A stretch of DNA of 64,000 nt, from assembly GCA_034008185.1 (NCBI GenBank), contig CM067084.1, positions 2,747,385 through 2,811,384 of the forward strand. Reading direction: 5' to 3'. The stretch is from Gorsachius magnificus (taxonomy: Eukaryota; Chordata; Aves; Pelecaniformes; Ardeidae). Made by a program: the position numbers and the translations under genes. Positions 53,801-62,000 of this stretch are shown here, one piece after another (within the stretch, counting starts at the first letter, position 1; the number at the start of each line of letters is the position of its first letter). The notes under the pieces are model-generated. The model saw nothing but the letters and a program-made list of their open reading frames with translations. It ran no database searches and was not told the DNA's origin.

Positions 53801-56800
53801 TACGGAACTGGAAAGAGGGATGAACAAGAGGGTCCAAACCAGGGTTTTCTCCCCTTTCTCTCCTACGTTTACACCCAGGTTGTTGGGCCTCATCCTTCTC
53901 TCTGAGAAAGCTGTCCTCGGAGCTGTGGCTCTGACTGCTCTCTTTACCCATGCACAGGTTGCCACCCATCCTGCCGCACCTGCATCGGCCCTGGGGTCTC
54001 TCGCTGCCTGCAGTGCAGGGCGCCAGGGGACGTACTGCAGCCTCACCAGCCCATGGAAGGACCTGTACATGGCCTTTGCCTCTCTCACTGCCAAGCCCGG
54101 TTCTACACGGATAGCACAGGAGTCTGCAAACGTGAGTAGAGGATGGGAACCGCTGTTCAAAGCCTTCAGCACAGGGCCGCGCTGGATTTTAGGTGTTCAG
54201 GGTGATCTTGTACGATGTTCGATTCTTATGTGCTTTGAACTCCTGTGTTTGCCCCGTGACAGTCATGAATGTTTAAACCCAGTAACTTTCAGAATGGCAT
54301 ATACTAGTGCTTTTGAAGGCAAATATACTCTACCTGTAACTTGTGACTAAAGAATTCAGGTACTTCTTTTAAAACAACTGTGTTCAAGTCTGCACAGCTT
54401 TGCTTTCTCTTCGTTGAAGTTGAGAATGTGATTTTTACCACTGACTTATTTTGAAGCAGGATCAATCCTTAAATCCTTTTCAGAAAAGACTGAGCTGTCA
54501 CCTTACTCGCCCTTGGAGCAGGTCAAGACATCCCCCAGCAGTCTTTTCTTTTGAGGGAGCTCTTCTGATACATGCCCTGCAGCACACGTGCCACCACTCC
54601 TCCTGAAATACCAAGTAGGAAGCGTTTCCATGAAGACAAGAGTTTGGAAAAGGGGCTAACATGGTGTACATTGGGGATATATGTGGTTTCCCATTGCTTT
54701 GAGAGAAAACTGTTGTGGACTTCATTGAGGAATGTTTACTGGGTCGATCAGCTGTCAGCCAGCTGTAGAGAGCCTGTGGCAGCTGGTGTGGGTGTCTGTA
54801 CAACAAACATATTGCAATATCTTAAAAGTAATGCAGACAGAAGCAGGCTGAGAGGTCAGACTGAACGTCTTGTGCCAACACAGCCCACCCTGAGCCTAAG
54901 GAGAAATGATACTTTCAGAAATGTCAGTGATTTCCCTGTGTGGAAAGACCAGTCATAGAGACAGTGACTCTACAGCGATTAAGGAAACTAATAACAAAAA
55001 CAAGAGCAACAACGCTACACATGGCTTTTTCTTCCTGTTGAAAAAAACATTTTCTGAAAGTGGACATAATTTAAAATCCATTTACTTTGATTTTATCTCT
55101 TCACCTCAACTTGACAGAAAGAGTCTGTACAAGCTTATGTTTTTTTGCCTTGGGGGATCTTAAAAAATGAAGAAGTGGCATTTTTAGAGGGTGGAATGAT
55201 TCTGGCTTTAACAGTGACCTACACAGACTGTAAAGTGTCCAGTGCTTTGGACTGGTTCCTGAAGGCATTGGGGTAGAGCCTCTGATCCACGCAGTGGCCG
55301 TTCCTTGGCAAGTAATGGGTTTTCTTGGCTGAGTACAAGTCAGAATGGTATAGAAACGGAGTGAAGAAATCCATATACCACTGCCTCAAATGGGTGAACA
55401 GACCTGTACAAACAGGCCTGAGCAGAGTTCAGCGACAGTGCTGAATTATATCATTGGGCAAGAATGCCAGCACAGCCTTTCATGTTACTAGCTCTGCCGT
55501 ATTAGTAATGGCATTAGACTAGTAGTTTGATTTATTGGAGAAGGGTGCGAAGATTCAAGATTTCACACTTTGAGCTACCCCCATCAAAATGCTCATGCAG
55601 AGTTTGTAGATGCACCATTCTGAAAGAGTAAACCTACAGCAGGTGTGTACCGTGCCTACATGATCTGTGCGGAACAGAAGCACATTCGTATGTAGGTTAA
55701 AACGCTGGCTTTGAAGGTTTTACCTGTGTGGTTGTGGACTTCTCACCAGTCCACAGAGATACCTCTATCTATATTTTTCTAATGCTTGAGATTTCCCTGA
55801 TGAAACTAAGAGATTTCTCTCTGATAGGATTTGAGTCACATCAGCCAAAGATAGTCCTGGAGACAGTGCATTTGTGATGAGGATCACTGACTTCTCTCCC
55901 TGGCAGAGCACTAAGTTTGCTTGTATAAATAATTTCATTTCATTTCATTTCTTCTCTCCAGCCCTGTGTCTGTCTTGCCTCCCCAGAGGGCAGGAAGTCT
56001 CTCTTTTGTGTTCAACAGAGAATCACACGGCGGAACCTGTGGCCTCGAGTCACTGCTCTAATAAGTACTAGGCTTTTAACTAATGAATTTATATATTTAT
56101 TTAATCAGATTACTTAGTTTAAGATGGCTTGTTTTAGGGTCAGTACCGGTAAAGGTGAAGAAGTCTTAACTTTTTAACTGCACTCTTTTCATTCTTGATG
56201 ACTCATCCTTGCAATGAGCGTTCACTTCGTAGCTGTAAAGCCAGGTGGCCTGCCCACCTCTATGTACATTGGCTCTTACTGCTCCAGACTGGCTGATGTT
56301 AATCATGCAGTGATGCTGGATAGAAAATCCTTCCCAGAGTAACTGTAGGGTGAGAGCAAAAGATGATTTCAGAACCTGGTAAGTTTGCAGAACCCCAGAG
56401 CTCTTACGGGGAGGAGAACGGTATTACGCAGCTTTGTGCATCTCCGCTTTCTGTTTCAGTAATAAATTGTGTGGGTGCAAAGAAAGATTAAATGTGCAGC
56501 TGTCTGTGGTTGCTCCTTCAAGAAGTGTGCTATACAGCCTTGGTACTCCTGCCCTTTCTACCTTTCACAGGCAGAGAATCCTGTAGAGGGAATACCTTCC
56601 TGTCATCACTGGGAAGAAAGGAACAACCAAGATAAGCTAGAACTAATTTGGCGCTCTCTGTCTCCTGGTTTTTCCCTTCCCTGCAGAGTGCCACTCCTCC
56701 TGCGTGGGCTGCGTGGGGAACACTTCTCAGGACTGCACGGCTTGTCTGTCTTCCCACGTCCTGCTTGAAGGCAGCTGCCTCTCCGAGTGCCCAGAGGGGC

Positions 56801-59002
56801 TGTTCAGCCACGAAGATCGCTGCTACTGTGAGTGCATAGTGCAGGCACCTGCACCTTATGCCGCTGAATTTCATGGCATGCACGCTTTGTAATCCATTTC
56901 TCAATGTAATTAGAGATGCTGTCACATTTATGTGAGGCTATCTAAGTATTTTCAGGGGAGAACAGGATAGTCCAATTTCACAAAATGGAATCTCCTCCTA
57001 ATGGGAGAGAGGCGTACACATTGAATCATAAATTATAAACTGTTTTGTTCCTCTGGGCTGTCTCCCTGAAGATATTTTGTGTTTCATTTCAGTAGGCTTG
57101 GATGATGTTCTTAGTCAGCGTGCTGTGGCAGAAGAGGTCTTTACTGGACAACACTGAAGCATGAGCTGCTTTTATCAGGCTAGATAAGCATATTGTCCGT
57201 ATGAATTAGCTTTACTTTTAATCCGCTGCTGGCTATAGGGCTGGGTTTAGGAGGCAGGAATTCTGCGGAAACAGGAGAAAAGCCATTGCATCTCTGAATA
57301 TGCCTGATCGGTAGTGGCGACAGCATTATTTATTTGCATCTCAGCCTTGGCCCACCAGTCAGCAAGTGGCCTTCATTCAGCTTGTTTGATCTCATCTGAG
57401 CAGATGACCATGACTACTGACCTTCTGAGTGACTGCAACAATTAAATCCCGTTTGCCACTTCCAGAAAATGGTGGCCTTTGGGATATGCCATTCATTATG
57501 AGCTGCTAAGTACAATGGGTGAGGCTTTTGAAATCTGATTAGTCCCTTCAAGGTCATCTGAGAATTGTCTGATGTTTTATAATAGATCCACTGGGTCAAG
57601 GCATCCGTGTCTGTTCTGGCAGTAAGAAAAATTTACTGATTGCTTCCCTGGGAGGCCTCAAGTTTAGAGAGAGAAACCTCTTCTAAAGCCCATTGCTCTA
57701 TTTATTCAATTTATTCATCCAAGGAACAACTGTATAAATATATTTATTGGGCAAGCTATCGTAAAGATTCATCAATTTTGAAGCTGTGCACTGCCACCTT
57801 AGAGCTGAGGTAACTGCTGCCTGCTGCATTATGCGGTTTCAGGTTTATGCAAATGTCTTAGAAACAGAATTTCAGTGTCAGGAAAGTGGCATCTTTCTGT
57901 ATGCTGCCAGCTTACATCTCCTGCAGGTTTTGAACACCGAAGCTCAGTTAATACAGGTGTGTCCAGAAAATTGATTCTTCCTTTGGAACACTGGATTCAT
58001 GGGCATGATTTCTGAGAAGCTGAGAAGGTGGTGGGACATGATGGGTGAGGTCTTAAACACTGGAGCCTTATGCAGTGGCAGCTGCGAAACGCCCAGCTTC
58101 CACATGGAGAGTGAGCAGTTGCATGCAGCCTGGGGGAGTCTTGAGGCAGGATATTCTTGAAGTTGTGTGCTTTTATTCATAGAAGAGCTTTAAAAGTAGG
58201 TTTTCGGAATTTTTTACAGCTCATTAGCCGTAGTATTTCTGTCTCCCTCAGATCTGTAGCATGGAAATCATGGAAATCCTGTGTCTCTCTTAAAAGGTAG
58301 AAGGATACAACAGCAGTCCAAGTGAAATATTTTTGAGCGATCTTAACCACTTTCTCTGCAACCTTTTTGTTGAGCTTTTAGCAGACAGAATAGCTAATGG
58401 TTTTATAAGTTCTGGTTTGGGAGGGCTTTGTGCAGAAATCATTCCTGGATTTCCCACTCCTGAATATCCAACTCATGCCACTGTGATGTTCATACAATCC
58501 CAAGACGTTTAATTTATCTCCCCTGTGCATCCCACTCTCTTATGTGCACAAGCATATGCTGGTGGGAAGAATAAAAGGTCCAATCTCTTTATATTTTGTA
58601 TAGATTGATACCTTGATTAATGCAGAGAACAAATCACATCTTTAAATTGACAATTCATTTCTCATCTTGTTTATTCAAAACGAGGATGTAAGAGCCTTCC
58701 AAACCACAACTCTGCAGTCGCTGGTTCTATTAGCTCATTTTATGTCCATGTTTTGTAGGAGTAAATGATTATTACAGGGGCTGGCTTTCTGGGGAGGGGA
58801 GAGCGTAAGGTGGACTATACCAAGAGCGTAACAACAAGTGTTGATTTTCTTATTCCAGCCTGTCATCCGTCCTGCAAGACGTGCCGTGGCCCTTCTGATT
58901 TGGAGTGCTTAACCTGCCATCCCCATGCGACTCTAGTTAGTGGGAAGTGCAGGACTAGCTGCAAGGAAGAGCAGTATCTCAACCTGGTGGGATATTGCGT
59001 GG
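23710..59002 (+). CDS. FRAS1: FRAS1, partial gene (17 exons: six VWC modules and eight furin-like repeats); 5' and 3' ends missing
   Basis: FRAS1 is a very large extracellular-matrix protein of epithelial basement membranes. It works in a complex with FREM1 and FREM2 that holds epidermis to mesenchyme; loss causes Fraser syndrome in humans and blebbing in mice. Seventeen exons were joined by eye. Each has an AG acceptor and GT donor, reading phase is kept at every junction, and the sum is 2275 bases (758 codons plus one base) with no internal stop. Domain order is six VWC modules (CCxxC endings) followed by FU repeats, which in vertebrates is the FRAS1 order; agreement with human FRAS1, from memory, runs through every exon (for example EELIHLDGKCCPECISRN and HPDCLTCSQS). 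The protein is normally secreted or membrane-bound, so a signal-peptide exon should lie upstream. Only the N-terminal fifth is present. FREM proteins were considered, but the string of VWC plus FU modules argues for FRAS1. Confidence 0.95.
23818..26990 (+). other. FRAS1 intron (3.2 kb)
   Basis: Runs from gtaagg to atctttttag. It contains an 18-A run at 26481-26498. No other exon or repeat was recognised; the short ORFs near 23.9-24.6 kb lack homology I can name. Confidence 0.85.
26481..26498. repeat. Poly-A tract (18 A)
   Basis: Uninterrupted run of 18 A in an intron, not preceded by a recognisable retrocopy. Confidence 0.95.
26991..27083 (+). CDS. FRAS1: FRAS1 exon: end of VWC 1 and start of VWC 2
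   Basis: 93 bp, phase 0 to 0, 31 codons. The acceptor is atctttttag and the donor is AGC|gtgagt. The peptide begins GEVLQIAPNKCCPEC, the closing CCPEC of the first VWC module, then a short linker and FCQHEGQIHS, which opens the second. The intron falls just before the HGxxW motif of the next exon, as it does again in VWC 4. Confidence 0.95.
27084..28895 (+). other. FRAS1 intron (1.8 kb)
   Basis: Flanked by gtgagt and gcactgcag. On the minus strand, 27836-28370 is open except for one stop, but that length is expected by chance and no family was recognised. Confidence 0.85.
28896..29055 (+). CDS. FRAS1: FRAS1 exon: body of VWC module 2
   Basis: 160 bp, phase 0 to phase 1. The acceptor is gcactgcag and the donor is GGCG|gtgagt. 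The peptide runs from HGTQWTSSGCVQCSCAHG through CPPLTCG to GSCCPKCVGRG, a whole VWC core in one exon. It closes with CCPKC. The phase 1 junction is the first phase change in the reading frame and separates VWC 2 from VWC 3. Confidence 0.95.
29056..29637 (+). other. FRAS1 intron (582 bp)
   Basis: Phase 1 intron between VWC 2 and VWC 3, flanked by gtgagt and tctcttag. Nothing else seen. Confidence 0.9.
29638..29771 (+). CDS. FRAS1: FRAS1 exon: first part of VWC module 3
   Basis: 134 bp, phase 1 to phase 0. The acceptor is tctcttag and the donor is CAG|gtcagc. It encodes GPCSFDGHLFQDGEDWRLGR followed by CSKCVC, a central CFTASC and LLCSQ at the end. Unlike VWC 2 and VWC 4, the first half of this module is not split at the position before the conserved W. 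Only 582 bp of intron separates it from the preceding exon. Confidence 0.95.
29772..32513 (+). other. FRAS1 intron (2.7 kb)
   Basis: Flanked by gtcagc and tctatttag. It contains a T11 run near 30210 and an alternating TG/CATG-rich tract near 32210-32240. No gene or interspersed repeat recognised. Confidence 0.88.
32514..32597 (+). CDS. FRAS1: FRAS1 exon: end of VWC 3 and start of VWC 4
   Basis: 84 bp, phase 0 to 0, 28 codons. The acceptor is tctatttag and the donor is CAG|gtaacc. The peptide DEVMVMSPGKCCPECVPK closes VWC 3; PCLVSGRVYQ opens VWC 4. Its build, CCPEC followed by a new CxxxGxxY start, is the same as that of the exon at 26991. Confidence 0.94.
32598..33206 (+). other. FRAS1 intron (609 bp)
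   Basis: Flanked by gtaacc and gaacag, within VWC 4. Nothing else seen. Confidence 0.9.
33207..33308 (+). CDS. FRAS1: FRAS1 exon: middle of VWC module 4
   Basis: 102 bp, phase 0 to 0, 34 codons. The acceptor is tttttgaacag and the donor is AAG|gtagtt. It encodes HGEQWKKTTCTACACHRGEV followed by RCVRETC and SVTCEK. HGEQW is the W-containing motif that follows the module start in the previous exon. The next intron is only 103 bp long. Confidence 0.95.
33412..33603 (+). CDS. FRAS1: FRAS1 exon: end of VWC 4 and most of VWC 5
   Basis: 192 bp, phase 0 to 0, 64 codons; the longest FRAS1 exon in the window. The acceptor is gttttgtag and the donor is AAG|gtaaaa. It starts GESKVQRPGKCCEEC (end of VWC 4), continues with GSCLYDGTVRYHSEMWNS as the start of VWC 5, then CDFCVCDEGQVTC and VECAK. 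NST after the W is a potential N-glycosylation sequon. No intron splits the first half of VWC 5, in contrast to VWC 2 and VWC 4. Confidence 0.96.
33604..37792 (+). other. FRAS1 intron (4.2 kb)
   Basis: Flanked by gtaaaa and tcttcgcag, within VWC 5. No exon or interspersed repeat recognised. Confidence 0.88.
37793..37882 (+). CDS. FRAS1: FRAS1 exon: end of VWC 5 and start of VWC 6
   Basis: 90 bp, phase 0 to 0, 30 codons. The acceptor is tcttcgcag and the donor is GCT|gtgagt. It encodes GEELIHLDGKCCPECISRN and then YCVYKEHTKA. In human FRAS1, as remembered, the CVY start is followed by about 20 residues, including SEVKRI, before the KW motif. Only about nine are supplied here. A small extra exon (see 38501-38541) may supply the rest; if so, this exon might use a donor four bases further on (GTGA|gtatcc) to bring the phase to 1. 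Confidence 0.93.
37883..39451 (+). other. FRAS1 intron (1.6 kb), possibly split by a micro-exon
   Basis: Flanked by gtgagt and tcctgtgcag. It holds the candidate 41-bp exon at 38501-38541. Nothing else recognised. Confidence 0.85.
38501..38541 (+). CDS. FRAS1: Candidate FRAS1 micro-exon carrying a SEVKRI motif (linker inside VWC 6)
   Basis: A 41-bp segment lies between a strong acceptor (pyrimidine tract then ccttcctcag) and AAG|gtgtca. Read so that it ends in phase 0, it encodes LFLSDPSEVKRIK. Human FRAS1, as remembered, has SEVKRI at this place between the CVY start and the KW motif of VWC 6. The 41 bp begins with two spare bases, so it needs a phase 1 donor upstream, whereas the obvious donor at 37882 is phase 0. 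A weaker donor after 37886 would give phase 1. The motif match is what is seen; its use as an exon is inference. Confidence 0.55.
39452..39599 (+). CDS. FRAS1: FRAS1 exon: body and end of VWC module 6
   Basis: 148 bp, phase 0 to phase 1. The acceptor is tcctgtgcag and the donor is CCAG|gtacag. The peptide NGQKWEEGLCGECECREAEV starts it, followed by TCFQRSCPPCPPGSLAVE and CCPRCEP. It is clearly richer in G+C and CpG than its flanks. From here on, all junctions are phase 1, marking the switch from VWC modules to furin-like repeats. Confidence 0.95.
39600..41945 (+). other. FRAS1 intron (2.3 kb) between VWC and furin-like regions
   Basis: Flanked by gtacag and tggtgccag. A run of 14 A lies at 41788-41801. 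No exon or interspersed repeat recognised. Confidence 0.88.
41946..42089 (+). CDS. FRAS1: FRAS1 exon: furin-like repeat 1
   Basis: 144 bp, phase 1 to 1. The acceptor is cttggtgccag and the donor is TTAG|gtaatt. The peptide holds ECHPDCLTCSQSFDHCNAC, then QNGRCVETCESGFYQDGG and TC. The CxxxCxxC...CxxC...CxxxC...C spacing, with GFY before the last cysteine, is typical of FU repeats. One exon equals one repeat, as in all seven that follow. Confidence 0.96.
42090..42410 (+). other. FRAS1 intron (321 bp)
   Basis: Short phase 1 intron between furin-like repeats 1 and 2. Nothing else seen. Confidence 0.9.
42411..42545 (+). CDS. FRAS1: FRAS1 exon: furin-like repeat 2
   Basis: 135 bp, phase 1 to 1. 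The acceptor is ctcttggaag and the donor is ACAG|gtaact. It encodes ACNEACSACTNGFECSSC, then LLMKSGQCVTSCGKGYFQ and LCT. The intron before it is only 321 bp, while the one after it is 7.9 kb, the largest between identified exons here. Confidence 0.95.
42546..50460 (+). other. FRAS1 intron (7.9 kb)
   Basis: Largest intron between identified exons. It contains the CR1 3' end at 49735-50026. The 45.5-47.5 kb part is comparatively G+C-rich and shows several overlapping short ORFs on both strands, none with a recognisable product. The human protein, as remembered, runs directly from FU 2 to FU 3, so no exon is expected here. Confidence 0.85.
49735..50026 (+). mobile_element. CR1 LINE, 3'-end fragment (about 290 bp)
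   Basis: The fragment starts near gtctttgcagtggtgccc, continues with agcgccaggacaagggg, aagaacttcttgacttgg, and the ggttggactgggtgatctc block, and ends gccattctgggattctgtaa then ttctgtg. It is in sense orientation and of the same 3'-end type as the fragment at 13170-13328, not that of the copy at 13528. Confidence 0.93.
50461..50604 (+). CDS. FRAS1: FRAS1 exon: furin-like repeat 3
   Basis: 144 bp, phase 1 to 1. The acceptor is ctgtttcctgcag and the donor is AGCG|gtaaat. It encodes ACHESCSACWGAAENNCLSC, then a CxxxC pair in LCVASCGQGFYTKDGICS. The cysteine count and the GFY before the last cysteine fit the FU repeat. It lies about 430 bp after a CR1 3' end in the preceding intron. Confidence 0.95.
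50605..52350 (+). other. FRAS1 intron (1.7 kb)
   Basis: Phase 1, flanked by gtaaat and ctttggcag. No repeat or exon recognised. Confidence 0.88.
52351..52491 (+). CDS. FRAS1: FRAS1 exon: furin-like repeat 4
   Basis: 141 bp, phase 1 to 1. The acceptor is ctctttggcag and the donor is AGAG|gtaaga. It encodes ACDHFCETCYSDQPRCLTC, then LLHDGKCISECPDGYFPSG and RC. The block between the third and fourth cysteines is a few residues shorter than in the neighbouring repeats; human FRAS1, as remembered, shows the same RCLTC and HDGKC motifs. Confidence 0.95.
52492..52924 (+). other. FRAS1 intron (433 bp)
   Basis: Phase 1, flanked by gtaaga and ttatcag. It has a short (CA)n and a run of A close to the acceptor. 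Confidence 0.9.
52925..53065 (+). CDS. FRAS1: FRAS1 exon: furin-like repeat 5
   Basis: 141 bp, phase 1 to 1. The acceptor is cttctttatcag and the donor is AAGG|gtaagc. It encodes ACHDSCSTCEGPLATHCTSC, then LHRGQCLQGCGEGFYRDHDV and CK. The preceding intron is 433 bp and contains a run of 13 A shortly before the acceptor. Confidence 0.95.
53066..53957 (+). other. FRAS1 intron (892 bp)
   Basis: Phase 1, flanked by gtaagc and catgcacag. Nothing else recognised. Confidence 0.9.
53958..54131 (+). CDS. FRAS1: FRAS1 exon: furin-like repeat 6, with enlarged middle loop
   Basis: 174 bp, phase 1 to 1, the longest FU exon here (others are 135-144 bp). The acceptor is ccatgcacag and the donor is AAAC|gtgagt. 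It encodes GCHPSCRTCIGPGVSRCLQC, then about 18 residues rich in P, H and G, then LCLSHCQARFYTDSTGVCK. All eight cysteines are kept, so the extra residues form a longer loop, not a broken module. Human FRAS1, as remembered, also has a longer loop in this repeat. Confidence 0.94.
54132..56686 (+). other. FRAS1 intron (2.6 kb)
   Basis: Phase 1, flanked by gtgagt and tccctgcag. It contains a four-unit ATTTC repeat at 55932-55951. No exon recognised. Confidence 0.88.
55932..55951. repeat. (ATTTC)4 microsatellite
   Basis: Four exact pentanucleotide copies in tandem within an intron. Confidence 0.9.
56687..56827 (+). CDS. FRAS1: FRAS1 exon: furin-like repeat 7
   Basis: 141 bp, phase 1 to 1. The acceptor is cttccctgcag and the donor is TACT|gtgagt. 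It encodes CHSSCVGCVGNTSQDCTAC, then HVLLEGSCLSECPEGLFSHE and CY. NTS is a potential N-glycosylation sequon. HVLLEG and SECPEG agree with the corresponding human repeat, as remembered. Confidence 0.95.
56828..58858 (+). other. FRAS1 intron (2.0 kb)
   Basis: Phase 1, flanked by gtgagt and tattccag. No exon or interspersed repeat recognised. Confidence 0.88.
58859..59002 (+). CDS. FRAS1: FRAS1 exon: furin-like repeat 8
   Basis: 144 bp, phase 1 to 1. The acceptor is cttattccag and the donor is GTGG|gtaagt. It encodes CHPSCKTCRGPSDLECLTC, then SGKCRTSCKEEQYLNLVGYC. EEQ(F/Y)LNLVGYC is a signature of the human protein at this place, as remembered. This is the last exon found; the following repeat (a DCHHLC-type start in human) does not occur in the remaining 5 kb. 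Confidence 0.96.
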
Positions 59003-62000
59003 GTAAGTAAGAGGAGACGTGGCGTGGGTCATACAGTGGGATGATGATCTTTCTGTGGCATTAACCAGCTACTTGAGCACACGCCAGGAAGAAATGAAAA
59101 CGCCTGTTATGAGTAAAATGTCACACAGATGAAAATACCGTGAGGAAGCTCTCCAGTGTGCATAGTATCTAGCAAAGCCACTTGCCACTCCTGCTATACA
59201 TACCTTCTTGCATAAGGCAGGTAGTAGGGAGAGGGAGATGAGGCTTTCTTTTGCCAGGCTTGCTGCTGCACGGCTTGGTGTGAAGACTTGAGGTCACACG
59301 TGTGGACCAGTATGCCTGGGAATCATCAGAGCATTCATATACTTATTAATACCATAATGAGCATGCTCTTAACAATAGGATGGGCTGCAGCTCTGCTCTG
59401 TTGAGTGGCGATGTGCTTGCCTTTGCCAGGCTGAGCACTTGTCTGTGTCTCGCTCCGGTCTGGGCTTTACAGCATACTGCCTCTCACTGCAGAGCCAAGG
59501 CTGGGGGACCCAGAGCCAGGAAAGCTGCTTCGGTCCCGCATGTAGCTTCAGTAGAGTGAGTTAAGGAAACATTTGTGATTCAGAGAAGCAGTTTATGGAG
59601 CCCTAAAGAAAAATTGGCACAGTTAGCATTTGCTGTGTGCATTTTTGGGAGGTAACAGGATTTCTGTATAGGGGTTATGCTTTGTGGGTGCTCAGTGCCT
59701 GCGCTTAAGCCTATCATCAGAAGCCACTGATTGCATTTATCTGTTTAAAAAGAAAAATCGCCTTTAATCCATCACGCAGACATGTATAAACGTATCCTGG
59801 GAACTGCTCCAACAATTTCTGAGCTTTATCAAGCCCGTTTTTTCTTTATTAAAAAAAGATACGGTGTGTGAGGCTTAATCTAGGCTCAACAGTTCCAAAT
59901 GAGATAAGGAATCCTAAGAAAAGGGAAAAATTCATTAGACATAATAAGCATGTCCATTGAGAGGCTATTGTTCTCAATTTAATATAGATGATTCCCGTTC
60001 ACAGAGACTTCTTTTTGTTTACATATATGATTTTTTTTTTTTTAATGAAAGACTGTTTCTTTGCTCTCCACAGATTAATTTTATGAAGCATTTCTTCATC
60101 TTCCTTTTAAACAACAGTTATTGTTTTGTCTGCAGAGCCAGCGAGGGAGGAAACAAAGTGGCTGAGGAGTAGGAAAATATCCTAAAAGTGTTGTGCAGCT
60201 CCTTAGGTATACAAGAAGTCAGGTTGGGGAATGAAGATGTTTCATACAGTCAGGGAATTACAATATGGCAATAATTCAGCATTTCCGCGTAAAGAGCTGT
60301 GTCTGCCCTGTAAAATTTCAGGAGCTACAACGATACTTATTAATGTCCCGTCACTTCATAGCTGTATGCACTTTATTTCCTCCACCTTATTTTCCCATTA
60401 ATTTGCGTTCTGCTTCCCATGAAAAAAGGCCCGTGGAAATGTGGTCTTCCAGCTGTAAATTTCATTGGAAAAACTTAGTACCATTTATCGTAAACCAGCA
60501 TTCTTTCTGAGGAGGGTTGCTATGTGCTTTAATTATCCCTTTTAGACTGCTGTCACCTGTAAGTTTGGCAAGGAGTCCTGGAGCAGGAAGCATGCTCCCC
60601 AAATCCCAGGTGATTAGGTAGATGTCACAGTGCCTGGCAATGATGAGGAGCAGAAATTGGAAACAACGAGCTCACTCAGGAAATGTGGAGGGCAAGGTTT
60701 GACCTCCAGATGCGCTACGCTGACAGTGATAAATCGTCTGCAGAGAACCTTGCCCAGCTTTCTGGGCTTCAAAGCAATTGCGGTCTGGCGACGCATCCTT
60801 TCCTTGCAAACTAACAAGCTTTATTTTGAAGCCCTGTAGGTCATGAACATGGTCCACTGTTTGGAGATTTGTCTTCTCAAAGTAGAAACATGTTTTCAAG
60901 GCTTGGTTCACAGTGCCTGGCATCATTGAGTGCCAATAATGCTTGGATCTGCGCCCCCCAAAACAGGAGAGAAGGCTTTCCAGGTGCAACTTAGTAAAAG
61001 CATAAGGAGACACCTTTCTTGACTCGCTTGCGTTAGTCCTGCCTTCAAGAGGCCAGCACAGATATTCCTTGCAACATAGGAACCCTTCATGTTCACGTGG
61101 TCTTGCACAATAGATGGACTGATGTTTCTTTGTCTAACTGAAGTTTTGAAAGCCCTTGCAGAGGAACATAGTTATCTGTTGCCTTTAAAAAAAAAAAAAA
61201 AAAAAGTAGTTGCGCTTTGGTCTCGGATCTGCAGTCTGGAGTGTATTGCTCTTTGTGCAGCAGTGGCATGTCTGGTGTTTCAGCAAAGGATATGTATTGC
61301 CAGTTCTGCTAAAGAGCTCCACATCCAGGTTGTTAAATTTCATTCATTCTTCTCATTCAGCACTGATTGAAGTGTGAAATTTGCCCTTCCAAGTTATTAA
61401 TTACCAGGTAAAGAGCAGCTGTCCCATAAAAGAGACCATTAAAACCCCTGACACTTGTGTAATACACGATTTGCATCAGAATCTAACGAAGCTTTTTCCT
61501 CTGCTTCCCGAAGCAGTATTTTTTCACAATTATCTTCCTATTTATCTCTAATTCCTGACCCTCCAGGCAGAACTGTGTTACAACCTATAGGGACTGCTGT
61601 GCGTTACAGCAACCTGTCATATTTTATGGACCCGCAGGGGAAAATCTTTCATACAGGATGCAGAAAACCAACTGTCACTTGAACCTATTGCCTGTGAATT
61701 AATGTTGTTATTGTACATGTTACCTGAATGAGGATTGGAACATTTGCCTTGTTAATAGAAAAAAAAAATATGTTGTTTTCAGCAGTTTATCAAATAAGCA
61801 TTTCAAATGTAAGCAGAAGACAGACAAAACGGCCTCAAATTTCAAAAGATTAATGGGTTTCTAAGCTTTGGCGTGGGCACACTAAATTTGTGTCAGTCTT
61901 CCTCGAGAATGCTCAATTTATGAGTTTTATTTCCTAGCTAAAGTGTATGGACAGGAATGTGGTTCTGGCTTTAGCAGTCTCCTGTTGAGTCTCAGGTCTT

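Noticed and set aside
60614..61205. Possible processed pseudogene ending in the A19 tract
   Set aside because: No parent gene could be recognised in either orientation; the A run alone is not enough.
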